A stretch of 64,000 bases of DNA from Chryseobacterium aquifrigidense (GTDB lineage Bacteria; Bacteroidota; Bacteroidia; Flavobacteriales; Weeksellaceae): the NCBI RefSeq assembly GCF_006716485.1, contig NZ_VFPD01000001.1, positions 1,363,096 to 1,427,095 on the forward strand, written 5' to 3'. The notes under the pieces are model-generated. The model saw nothing but the letters and a program-made list of their open reading frames with translations, did no database searches and had not been told where the DNA came from. The translations under genes were made by a program, and so were the position numbers. Within the stretch, counting starts at the first letter, position 1. Every line of letters begins with the position of its first letter. This document shows positions 53,825-62,413 of the stretch, piece after piece.

Positions 53825-55672
53825 TTAATCGGAATATTCCTTCAAAAGCTGTCTGTAGCTCATTAATATTGATGATTTTGAGATAAACCCGATAAAATCA
53901 TTGTTCTCACTCACCACCGGAAGATTCCAGACACCTGTATCATCAAAGGTCTGGAGAATATCCAGTGGTTTATTTTCCCGATGAAGAACCGCTGGTGGAG
54001 CTTTCATAATCTGAGTAACCGTCTGGGAAGTTTCCATTTCTTTGTTAAAAAGATAAGGTCTTATATCATCCAGCGTCAGAACTCCCTTTAGTTTTCTGTT
54101 TTCATCCACCACAGCAAAAATATTTTTATCACCGTTCTTGACCATTTCAAACAGTTCTGTAACGGAAGCATTTTCATGAATGGTCTGGGAATATTTATCA
54201 ATAAAATCTTCGGTTCTTAAAGCAAACAGCAGGTTCTTATCATGTTTATTTGTGAAAATTTTTCCTTCGTCGGCTAATGATTTTAATTCCGGAGAAATCG
54301 GTGAGAACCATTTGGCAATGAGATAGGATATGATGGAAACAATCATCAGAGGAATAAATAAATCATACCCGAAACTGGATTCCGCAATCAGGAAAATTGC
54401 AGTAAGAGGCGCATATAAAACACCGCTCATTGCTCCGGCCATTCCTACCAAAACAAGATTGGTCACCGGAACATCTGAAAATCCTAAATGCTGGCAAACC
54501 AGTGCAAACAGATACCCCAAAGTTCCTCCCGCAAAAAGGGATGGAGCGAAGTTCCCACCGTTCCCACCGCTAAAGATTGTAAATGAGGTAGCAAATGCTT
54601 TTAAAAGCAATACCAGAACCAAAAATATAATAATCGTCCAGTCTCCGATTTCAAAATATCTGAAAAAACTGTTTTCAATAATAGTGTAGGTATTTCCGTT
54701 GGTAAATGCCTTTACCGTTTCGTAACCTTCCCCGAACAAAGGAGGAAAAAGTACACATAACAGGGAAAGAACAGCTCCTCCGAACATCGCTTTACGCATT
54801 CTTGAAAGCTGAAGACCTTTTATAAAGTGTTCTACTTTTTGAGAAATAATCACAAAATAACGGGCATACAAACCAGTAACAATCCCTAAGATAAGGTAAT
54901 AGGGAACATTTTTATAGTTGAAAGGATCTCTGGTATAAAATCGGAAAAGAACATCTTCCTGAAGCAAAATCCTTGACAAAAGACTTCCGCAGACCGCAGC
55001 CACTACCAAAGGGATAAAATCTGTGAAAACCACTCCGGTTAAAAGGATTTCAAAGGCGAACATAATCCCGGCTATAGGAGCATTGAACGCAGAAGCAATC
55101 CCTGCAGTGGCACCGGCAGCCAGTAACAAAGTACGTTCTTTATAACTTAGCCTGTATGTTTGGGCATAGTTGGAACCAATAGCAGCTCCGGTAACGGCAA
55201 TAGGACTTTCCAATCCGGCGGAACCTCCCAATCCTACGGTAACAGCACTTTGTATCACCTGAGAATACATTTTAACGGAAGCCACAATACTGGAATTCTG
55301 TGCAATTTCGTATAAAATAGCCCCGATTCCTTTACGATCCTGACCTTTAAACAAGGTAAGAACAATCATTGTTGTCAGTACGATTCCTAAAAAAGGAAAA
55401 ACGATATAGAATAAAATCTGATATTCAAAATGAACTTTATTTGTAATGAAATAATGGATATTGTGTACCAGCGTTTTCAGGATCACTCCTGCCAGACCTG
55501 CTGTGCAGCCTACAAGAATCCCTGAAAGAACAAGAAACTGATTTCTGCTCAGCCTGTTGTTCAGCCAGTGAAGAATAAGTTCATAACTGCGTGCTTTTTC
55601 TAATCCGTATTTCTGGAAATCTCTTTTAAATTTAAGGAAGCTAAGGTATTTTTTTTTGTTGTGAATTTTCAC
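53825..55672 (-). CDS. ClC-family chloride channel/transporter with CBS pair
   Basis: The 615-residue protein has an N-terminal ClC membrane domain and two CBS domains (about residues 480-535 and 545-605). GGSAGLESP supplies the gating Glu155, and GGNGGNFAPSLFAGG is the later selectivity motif. The internal proton Glu of Cl/H antiporters is absent: AGIMFAFEILL has Ile at that position, as in channel-type ClCs. Translation must start at a GTG (55672), since no nearby ATG precedes helix A. It is alone on its strand. Confidence 0.87.
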   Translation of the reverse strand: MKIHNKKKYLSFLKFKRDFQKYGLEKARSYELILHWLNNRLSRNQFLVLSGILVGCTAGLAGVILKTLVHNIHYFITNKVHFEYQILFYIVFPFLGIVLTTMIVLTLFKGQDRKGIGAILYEIAQNSSIVASVKMYSQVIQSAVTVGLGGSAGLESPIAVTGAAIGSNYAQTYRLSYKERTLLLAAGATAGIASAFNAPIAGIMFAFEILLTGVVFTDFIPLVVAAVCGSLLSRILLQEDVLFRFYTRDPFNYKNVPYYLILGIVTGLYARYFVIISQKVEHFIKGLQLSRMRKAMFGGAVLSLLCVLFPPLFGEGYETVKAFTNGNTYTIIENSFFRYFEIGDWTIIIFLVLVLLLKAFATSFTIFSGGNGGNFAPSLFAGGTLGYLFALVCQHLGFSDVPVTNLVLVGMAGAMSGVLYAPLTAIFLIAESSFGYDLFIPLMIVSIISYLIAKWFSPISPELKSLADEGKIFTNKHDKNLLFALRTEDFIDKYSQTIHENASVTELFEMVKNGDKNIFAVVDENRKLKGVLTLDDIRPYLFNKEMETSQTVTQIMKAPPAVLHRENKPLDILQTFDDTGVWNLPVVSENNDFIGFISKSSILMSYRQLLKEYSD

Positions 55673-55795
55673 CGTCGAAATATTTTACACTATCATCAGA
55701 TTGATACAGTTCTGTAAATTTATGAAATATATCACAAAAAATATAGTAAATAACCTTTTTCGCAATACATCCATGAATGTTTATTTCTATCAGTT

Positions 55796-56788
55796 TTATT
55801 TTATTTCTTTCGTTTTTCCTGAAAAAAGCAGGCCAACAGCCAGTACTCCAATGATTCCTGCTCCTGCCCATATTAATGGTTTTCTGGGAATAGAAAATAA
55901 TGTTTTTCCGTCAATTCTCATATTTCCTGCGGAAGGTTTTTGTACATTTCCTCCGGTATTTTCATCCTTAGCAGCTTTCTTCATTGCCATTCTCACTCCT
56001 GCGGAAGATACATAGCGGACTATTCCGGGAAATATTTCATATAAATTTTTAAAAACTACTGCAGACCAGTCCGGATAGGAAGCTTCAGTTGGATTTTTTG
56101 CCGTCTTCACAATAGAAGCGGCCAGCTTACGGGGGTCAAACGCTGGAGGTGGTGTGCTGAGTTTTATTCCTGAATAATTTGCTGCGTGTTCTATTCCTGA
56201 AGATTTCTGAAACCCTGGATAAAGCGCACAGATATGAATATCAGGAAAGTCTGAAACCTCTCCCTGTAATGTTTCGACCATTCCGCGAACACCGAATTTT
56301 GAGGCTGTGTAGGCTGTCCCATAAGGTGCAGGCATCCATCCGCCAATGGAAATATTATTAAGCAGCACTCCTTTTTTTTGCTTTTTAAAAACAGGAAGGA
56401 CTGCATGTGCCGAATGCATATATCCCAAAAGGTTGGTTTTCACAATCTGATCACTGACATCAACCGGAATTTCCTCAAATTTTCCAAATGCCAGCACTCC
56501 GGCATTATTGACCCAGTAATCAATTTTCCCGGTAAATTCAAGGGCTTCTCTAACAAGGTTCTGAACATCTTCTGCAACAGAAGTATCCGTAGGAACAGCA
56601 ATTACTGTAGCTCCCAGTTTTCTGCATAATTCTGCAGTTTCTGTAAGTGCTTCTTCGCCTCTTGCTGCCAGCACAAGATCAGCTCCCTGTTCTGCAAAAG
56701 CTTCTGCCGTAGCCTTACCAATTCCGCTTGAAGCGCCGGTAATGACTACTGTTTCTCCAAAAAACGGAGGTCTTCTTTGATTTTTCAT
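55796..56788 (-). CDS. Short-chain dehydrogenase/reductase with C-terminal membrane anchor
   Basis: The 330-residue classical SDR has TGASSGIG (17-24), NNAG (94-97), Ser147, and the Tyr160-x3-Lys164 pair. After the catalytic domain (to about 250) a linker leads to one hydrophobic helix (PLIWAGAGIIGVLAVGLLFS, about 303-322) and a basic end, so it is a single-pass anchored oxidoreductase. The substrate is unknown. It is followed by the NDH-2 gene on the same strand upstream (31 bp), which suggests a cotranscribed pair. Confidence 0.88.
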   Translation of the reverse strand: MKNQRRPPFFGETVVITGASSGIGKATAEAFAEQGADLVLAARGEEALTETAELCRKLGATVIAVPTDTSVAEDVQNLVREALEFTGKIDYWVNNAGVLAFGKFEEIPVDVSDQIVKTNLLGYMHSAHAVLPVFKKQKKGVLLNNISIGGWMPAPYGTAYTASKFGVRGMVETLQGEVSDFPDIHICALYPGFQKSSGIEHAANYSGIKLSTPPPAFDPRKLAASIVKTAKNPTEASYPDWSAVVFKNLYEIFPGIVRYVSSAGVRMAMKKAAKDENTGGNVQKPSAGNMRIDGKTLFSIPRKPLIWAGAGIIGVLAVGLLFSGKTKEIK

Positions 56789-56819
56789 ACTATGATAGAT
56801 TTAGGTGTTCTTATTTTTA

Positions 56820-58091
56820 TCATGATCCGTTTCCTGTACTTCTTTTCGGAAAAAGAATAAGCCTGATGGACGGATTATTGGTGATAAATAACCGAAACCA
56901 GTCCATGGCCAGCTGAAGTTTATTTTTAAATCCTACCAGAGGAATGATGTGGATGAAAAGCCAGGTAAGCCAGGCTGTAAATCCGTTAAAAGAATGCTTC
57001 GGAAGATCTACTACGGCATTGTATTTTGATATGATGGCCATACTTCCTTTATCATTGTACCGGAATTGTTCCAGTACTTTTCCGTCTTCTATCCGTTTAA
57101 AATTGGAAGCAAGGTTGACTCCCTGCTGAATGGCAACCTGAGCCAGCTGAGGATGTCCTTTGGGGTATTTTTCTTCGGTAAGCATCAGACAGATATCTCC
57201 CAGCGCGTAAATATTGGTAGTTCCCGTTACTTTATTATAGTCATCCACCAGAATTCTTCTTCCTTTTCCAATAGCTTCTTCCGGCAGGCCTGGGATTTCT
57301 TTTCCGATCACTCCGGAGGTCCAGATCAGAGTTTCTGTCTCAATAGTTTTTCCATCGCTTAAAATAACTTTGTTATCTGTATAATCTTTTACAGAAACAT
57401 TCAAAAGGATTTTCACTCCTAATTCTTTCAGCTTCTCATAAGCTGTTTTCTGAGCCAGCTGACTCATAGGTGAAAGCAGAGTAGGCAGAGCATCAATAAG
57501 GTAAAGATTGGAAAGTCCAAGTTTGATTTCCGGATATTCTTTCTGAGCAATATATTTCCCCATTTCGGCAAGCATTCCTGCAAGTTCAACGCCTGTAGGA
57601 CCACCTCCGGCAATGACAATATTCTGAAGTTTTTCAGCTTCTTTAATATCTTTATTTCTGGCAGCTTCTTCCAACGTAAGCAGAATATGATTCCTCAGAT
57701 AAAGAGCTTCTTCTATATTTTTCATCGGAAGGGCACATTTTTTCACATTTTCCATTCCAAAAAAATTAGATTCTGTGCCTAATGCCAGTACCAGATAATC
57801 ATAGCTGAGATTTCCGGTATCGGTTTCTATGGTTTTATTTTCAGGATTGACCCTGAGCAGGCTTCCCATGTGAAACTTCACATTTTTATTGTTTGAAAAC
57901 AGTTTTCTGAAGGGATAACTGATGTTGGAAGCTTCTATAAACGATGTAGCTACCTGATAGATAAGTGGCGGGAAAAAATGATAATTGTTTTTATCAACCA
58001 GGGTTATTCTGAACCTTTTATCATTCCTGAGAGATTTGATAAGATTAATGCCCGCAAATCCTCCTCCTACGATTAGAATGTGCTTTTTCAT
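56820..58091 (-). CDS. Type II NADH dehydrogenase-like flavoprotein
   Basis: The 423-residue protein has an N-terminal FAD motif (ILIVGGGFAGINLIKSL) and a second Rossmann motif (IVIAGGGPTGVELAGMLAEM). It also has NIYALGDICLM and an AQVAIQQGV segment for quinone and FAD contacts. A C-terminal amphipathic stretch (WLTWLFIHIIPLVGFKNKLQ) fits peripheral membrane attachment, as in Ndh. It would pass electrons from NADH to menaquinone without pumping protons. It is the first gene of a two-gene unit with the SDR. Confidence 0.88.
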   Translation of the reverse strand: MKKHILIVGGGFAGINLIKSLRNDKRFRITLVDKNNYHFFPPLIYQVATSFIEASNISYPFRKLFSNNKNVKFHMGSLLRVNPENKTIETDTGNLSYDYLVLALGTESNFFGMENVKKCALPMKNIEEALYLRNHILLTLEEAARNKDIKEAEKLQNIVIAGGGPTGVELAGMLAEMGKYIAQKEYPEIKLGLSNLYLIDALPTLLSPMSQLAQKTAYEKLKELGVKILLNVSVKDYTDNKVILSDGKTIETETLIWTSGVIGKEIPGLPEEAIGKGRRILVDDYNKVTGTTNIYALGDICLMLTEEKYPKGHPQLAQVAIQQGVNLASNFKRIEDGKVLEQFRYNDKGSMAIISKYNAVVDLPKHSFNGFTAWLTWLFIHIIPLVGFKNKLQLAMDWFRLFITNNPSIRLILFPKRSTGNGS

Positions 58092-58315
58092 AGTATGTGA
58101 TTATTTCAAATGGTGTACTGAATTTCATTCAATAACAAGACCAAAGGAGGTTCAAAATAAATATTTAACATAATATTTAAAATGCTGAAATAGTCATATT
58201 TCCGGTATTAAACGCGAATTTCGTTCTTTACTTACCCTCTTCTTTTTAACGTTTCTATGGAGGTCAGCATGATGTTTGTACTTTACCAGTCATCCAACAC
58301 TTTAAATATTTACAT

Positions 58316-59305
58316 ATGAAAACCGAGATTTTAACAGAAAAGCACCGACTGGGACTTGGTGGAGTAGCGATAGGAACAGCTTTTGAAAATATTACAGATG
58401 AACAGGCTCATGAAATACTGCAAACAGCCTGGAATGATGGAATCAGATACTATGATACTTCACCTTGGTATGGACTGACGAAGAGTGAACGCAGATTCGG
58501 AAATTTTCTCAAAGAGCAACACAGAAACGAATTTGTCTTTTCAACAAAAGTAGGAAGGCTTTTTCACGAAGTTCCAGCCTCTGAAGTGCCTCCCACCATG
58601 TGGAAGAAACCTCTGAACTACGATTTCTTTCATGATTATACAGCTGATGCGATACAAAAATCAATCGAGGACAGCCTGGAAAGAACAGGACTGAGCCATA
58701 TTGATATTGTATACATTCATGATCTGTCTGAGGATCAGGTAGGAGACCGATATCCCTATTTTCTAAAACAGGCAAGAAACGGAGCTTTTAAAATTCTTTC
58801 TGATCTTCGTAACCAGGGAGTGATTAAGGCCTGGGGAATGGGTGTCAATAAGATAGAACCTATTTTAGATTGTATAGAATCTGCTGATCCGGATATCTGT
58901 CTTTCGGCAACGCAATATTCTATTCTGGAACATGAAGATGCGGTTGACCGTCTTCTTCCTGCAGTTAAAAAAGCCGGGGTAAAACTGGTTTCAGGAGCAG
59001 GATATAATTCAGGATACCTGGCTGGAAGAGAACGTTACAATTATAAAGATGTGATCCCAAAAGGAATGCATGAAAAGCGAGCCAGAATGACTTCTATTGC
59101 TGAAAAGTATAATATAAGTCTCATTGATGCTGCATTGCATTTTGTACTGGCCGCTGATGAATTTGCTTCCATTATTCCGGGAGCCAGCCAGCCTGAACAG
59201 GTTAAAGATAATATAAATGCCTTGCAAACCAACATTCCTGCCGAATTTTGGAAAGAATTAAAAAATGAAGGTCTGATTTATGAGAAGGCGCAGGTCCCTA
59301 ATTAA
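58316..59305 (+). CDS. Aldo/keto reductase (D-threo-aldose 1-dehydrogenase / pyridoxal 4-dehydrogenase type)
   Basis: The 329-residue AKR has GGVAIGTAFENI, YYDTSPWYGLTKSERRFG (Asp43 and Tyr48 region), FSTKVGRL (Lys) and HIDIVYIHDL (His). The SPWYG form and the long insertion EVPASEVPPTMWKKPL are typical of the L-fucose / D-threo-aldose dehydrogenase group (AKR15-like). It probably oxidises an aldose or pyridoxal with NAD(P)+. It is divergent from the NDH-2/SDR pair by 224 bp and is the second AKR in the window. Confidence 0.88.
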   Translation: MKTEILTEKHRLGLGGVAIGTAFENITDEQAHEILQTAWNDGIRYYDTSPWYGLTKSERRFGNFLKEQHRNEFVFSTKVGRLFHEVPASEVPPTMWKKPLNYDFFHDYTADAIQKSIEDSLERTGLSHIDIVYIHDLSEDQVGDRYPYFLKQARNGAFKILSDLRNQGVIKAWGMGVNKIEPILDCIESADPDICLSATQYSILEHEDAVDRLLPAVKKAGVKLVSGAGYNSGYLAGRERYNYKDVIPKGMHEKRARMTSIAEKYNISLIDAALHFVLAADEFASIIPGASQPEQVKDNINALQTNIPAEFWKELKNEGLIYEKAQVPN

Positions 59306-59337
59306 TTCAGTCCTTTCATTTTATAAAATATTGTAAG

Positions 59338-59371
59338 TTCAAAATTTCTTCAAAATTTAGTAATAGTTTTA
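59338..59371 (+). promoter_or_regulatory. Direct-repeat box TTCAAAAT-TTC-TTCAAAAT and -7-like TAGTTTTA
   Basis: Two TTCAAAAT copies 11 bp apart (59338-59345, 59349-59356) form an OmpR/PhoB-type site. It is followed after 7 bp by TAGTTTTA (59364-59371). The response-regulator ATG is at 59376. The same box with the same 7-bp spacing recurs at 61478. Confidence 0.62.
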
Positions 59372-59375
59372 TAGC

Positions 59376-60056
59376 ATGAAAATTCTAATCGTTGAAGACG
59401 AAACTGAGCTTGCCCAAAGTATTTCCGAATATCTTTCCGGAGAGCATTATCTGTGCGAATCTGCCATCACATTCACAGAAGCGATGAATAAAATAGAGAT
59501 CTTTGAGTATGACTGTATTTTGCTGGATATTATGCTTCCGGATGGAAACGGCCTGAAAATATTGGAGGAATTAAAAAAGCAGCAGAAACAGGATGGCGTA
59601 ATTATTATTTCAGCCAAAAATGCTCTCGACGATAAAATTGAAGGATTAAAATTAGGTGCTGACGATTATCTCACCAAACCCTTTCACCTTTCTGAGCTTA
59701 TGGCAAGGGTTTATTCGATTATCCGGAGAAAACAGTTCAGCAGTTCCAATGTGGTAAAGCAAAATGAACTTCAGATTGATCTGCTGTCTAAAACGGTTAC
59801 TGTAAACGATGAAATGATCTCTTTAACCAAAAAAGAATTTGATCTTTTAATTTATTTTATCGGTAATAAAAATAAAGTCATCTCCAAAAGTACCCTTGCG
59901 GAACATCTTTCCGGGGATTTTGCTGATATGCTGGACAATCACGACTTTGTGTATGCTCATGTGAAAAACCTTAAGAAAAAGCTCTACGACGCAGGATGTG
60001 GACATTATCTTAAAACAGTATATGGAACAGGGTATAAGTGGGAAATTCCAAATTAG
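59376..60056 (+). CDS. OmpR/PhoB-family response regulator
   Basis: The 226-residue protein has a receiver domain (1-115) with Asp51 in CILLDIMLPDGNG, acidic Glu7/Asp8, and Lys101 (LTKPFHLSEL). The C-terminal winged helix (about 130-225) contains LTKKEFDLLIYFIGNKNKVI and HVKNLKKKL plus TVYGTGYKW. It partners with the histidine kinase 108 bp downstream. A direct-repeat box directly before its start indicates autoregulation. Confidence 0.95.
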   Translation: MKILIVEDETELAQSISEYLSGEHYLCESAITFTEAMNKIEIFEYDCILLDIMLPDGNGLKILEELKKQQKQDGVIIISAKNALDDKIEGLKLGADDYLTKPFHLSELMARVYSIIRRKQFSSSNVVKQNELQIDLLSKTVTVNDEMISLTKKEFDLLIYFIGNKNKVISKSTLAEHLSGDFADMLDNHDFVYAHVKNLKKKLYDAGCGHYLKTVYGTGYKWEIPN

Positions 60057-60164
60057 TAACTGATTGTTGGAAGGTAAAAAATGATTATCTTTTGTATCCT
60101 ACTTTACCCTTGAAATTCTGAACTTTAAACCTTAAACTCTGTACATTTATAATTCATCATTATT

Positions 60165-61451
60165 GTGAAGCCTCTACTTACCAAAACCACGAAACCCTTC
60201 CTTATCTATGTACTCATTGTACTGATAATAAGTATTCCTGTGTATTATTTTGTGGTAGATACGATCTGGAAAAGTGAACTGGATGAACATAATCAGATTA
60301 TTGTAGAGAAAACGGCTTATGAATTCAACAAATTACAGTTGTCAGAAGATGCGCTGAACAAAAGTCTTGAATTGTGGAATCACATTCAGCCTGAAACCAA
60401 TATTGAAAAAATTTCTTCCGATCAGATCAATCAGGATAAAATATACACTTATGAAAAGCATCTACCTTTCATTTCGGAACAAAAAAAGGAACGCTACAGA
60501 TGTCTTGAAAAAGTAATTTACATTTACAACAAACCTTATCTGTTTACGATACAGACCAATATTGAGGAATCTCATGAAACCATAGCTGTCATTGCGATGA
60601 TTACCATATTCTTTTTTGTAATGATTGTTGTGGGGCTTTTATATCTTAACCGAAGACTTTCTTCATCTATCTGGAAGCCTTTCCGGGATACTCTGGATAA
60701 GCTTAAAACTTTTAACCTTAACAGTCAGAATACAATAGAATTTCCGGCTTCTGACACCTCAGAATTTGAAGAACTTAATCAGTCTCTTTGCAAGCTCATA
60801 GAAAGTAATGTTTCAACGTATAAAACCCAGAAAGAGTTTACTGAAAATGCCTCCCACGAGTTGCAGACTCCGCTTGCTATTATTAAAAACAAGCTGGATC
60901 TTTTGCTACAGGATCAGGATCTCACTGAAAAGCAATACAAAATAGCAGAAGAAATCAACAAAGCGCTTACAAGAAGTTCCCGTATCAATAAAAATCTTTT
61001 GCTTCTCGCTAAAATTGACAATAATCAGTTTGACAGTTCGGAAACCATTTTGTTTGATCAGTTGCTCCATCAAAGCATTGATATTCTCAGAGAACATTTT
61101 GAGCAAAAAAATATTTCCGTCACAGAAGACATTTCAGTCGCTGCACAGGTAAGCGGAAACAATATTCTGGCAGAAATATTAATTAATAATCTTATCATCA
61201 ATGCCATTCGTCATACAACTGTAGAAGGCTGCATTTCCATACAGCTTACAGATGCTGTTTTCGAAATTTCCAATTCCGGCACTGAAAAACTGAATATGGA
61301 TCTGATGTTCAAGAGATTTTCAAAACTTTCAACAGATCACAGCGGAAGCGGTCTTGGGCTTTCTATCATTCAGGAAATCTGCAGGTTCCATCATTGGACA
61401 ATCAGTTACAGATTTGAGAATCATCGTCATGTTTTCTCTGTTAAATTCTAA
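60165..61451 (+). CDS. Sensor histidine kinase
   Basis: The 428-residue inner-membrane kinase has TM1 (about 11-31), a periplasmic sensor of about 105 residues (37-140) without recognisable domain, and TM2 (about 141-161). A HAMP-like linker follows, then HisKA with His231 in ENASHELQTPLAI. The HATPase region has NNLIINAIRH (N box) and HSGSGLGLSII (G box). The start codon is GTG. It lies downstream of its response regulator on the same strand. The signal is unknown. Confidence 0.93.
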   Translation: MKPLLTKTTKPFLIYVLIVLIISIPVYYFVVDTIWKSELDEHNQIIVEKTAYEFNKLQLSEDALNKSLELWNHIQPETNIEKISSDQINQDKIYTYEKHLPFISEQKKERYRCLEKVIYIYNKPYLFTIQTNIEESHETIAVIAMITIFFFVMIVVGLLYLNRRLSSSIWKPFRDTLDKLKTFNLNSQNTIEFPASDTSEFEELNQSLCKLIESNVSTYKTQKEFTENASHELQTPLAIIKNKLDLLLQDQDLTEKQYKIAEEINKALTRSSRINKNLLLLAKIDNNQFDSSETILFDQLLHQSIDILREHFEQKNISVTEDISVAAQVSGNNILAEILINNLIINAIRHTTVEGCISIQLTDAVFEISNSGTEKLNMDLMFKRFSKLSTDHSGSGLGLSIIQEICRFHHWTISYRFENHRHVFSVKF

Positions 61452-61477
61452 TTAAAAAAATTCCGGATTCCGATAAA

Positions 61478-61511
61478 TTCTAAATTTCTTCTAAATCGGA
61501 TTGCACCTTTG
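61478..61511 (+). promoter_or_regulatory. Direct-repeat box TTCTAAAT-TTC-TTCTAAAT and -7 box CACCTTTG
   Basis: Two TTCTAAAT copies with an 11-bp period (61478-61485, 61489-61496) are followed after 7 bp by CACCTTTG (61504-61511). The arrangement equals that upstream of the response-regulator gene. It lies about 105 bp before the DUF347 gene. TCCGAT/ATCGGA (61469-61474 / 61495-61500) flanks it. Confidence 0.65.
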
Positions 61512-61615
61512 TATAAAAATATACTGAGGCATTAATCGTATCTAGAAATGATTTCAAAAACATTCCAGGCTTTTAGTTCTACAGTATTTTTTATCCATCA
61601 TAAAAGTACATCAGA

Positions 61616-62371
61616 ATGAAAACATTTAATAAGGTTGCAGCCGTCACTCTTCTTTTCTGGCTGATGAAAATTGTAGCGACTACATTAGGAGAAACGCTGG
61701 GAGATTTTATTTCCATGACCCTGAATTTAGGATATGCTGCGGGAATTCTGATCACCCTGGTGTTTTTCATCATTATTTTATTCATGCAACTCCGTATGAA
61801 AAAATATACTCCTGCGGTTTACTGGATGGTGATTGTGGGAACAACTACGCTAGGTACTGAAATCTCTGACTTCATCGACAGAACATTAAAAACCGGATAT
61901 CTTACCGGAAGTTTAATTTTACTTTCCGGGCTCTTGCTTTCTTTGTTTTTATGGTACAAAAAATATGGAAATCTGGAGGTTTATCCCATTTTTGAAAAGA
62001 ATAAAGAATTCTATTACTGGACTGCCATTTTATTTTCCAACAGTCTGGGAACGGCTTTCGGAGATTTTCTGAGTGATAATTTAGGCCTTGGTTATATGAC
62101 CGGAGCTTTGATTACAGGACTCATTATTTTAATGGTCGTATTGCTACATTATTTCACAAAGATCAATCATGTATTACTGTTCTGGATTGCTTTTGTTTTT
62201 ACCAGACCATTTGGTGCTACTTTCGGAGATCTTTTAACCAAACCATTAGCTAAAGGAGGTCTGGACCTCGGAACACTCAATGCCTCTTTGATATCTCTTG
62301 CTTTAATGGTTTTGATGATTATCATTTCACAAAGAAAACACAACCGTGAGCTACTCCTTAAAAATGAATAA
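61616..62371 (+). CDS. DUF347-repeat membrane protein (COG4705)
   Basis: The 251-residue protein has eight membrane helices and four internal repeats: residues 14-40 (FWLMKIVATTLGETLGDFIS), 70-95 (WMVIVGTTTLGTEISDFIDR), 135-160 (WTAILFSNSLGTAFGDFLSD) and 190-215 (WIAFVFTRPFGATFGDLLTK). Each has a Trp and a G-[DE]-F motif, as in the DUF347 repeat family. The transported substrate is not established. It follows the two-component system, and its promoter region carries the same direct-repeat box as the response-regulator gene. It is therefore a probable target. Confidence 0.88.
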   Translation: MKTFNKVAAVTLLFWLMKIVATTLGETLGDFISMTLNLGYAAGILITLVFFIIILFMQLRMKKYTPAVYWMVIVGTTTLGTEISDFIDRTLKTGYLTGSLILLSGLLLSLFLWYKKYGNLEVYPIFEKNKEFYYWTAILFSNSLGTAFGDFLSDNLGLGYMTGALITGLIILMVVLLHYFTKINHVLLFWIAFVFTRPFGATFGDLLTKPLAKGGLDLGTLNASLISLALMVLMIIISQRKHNRELLLKNE

Positions 62372-62413
62372 TTACTATCTCATACAACTAAAAGAATTTT
62401 AAAGAAAATAAGA

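Noticed and set aside
54330..54689. Plus-strand frame of 119 codons within the ClC gene
   Set aside because: It is antisense to a well-conserved membrane region and has no homology that I can recognise.
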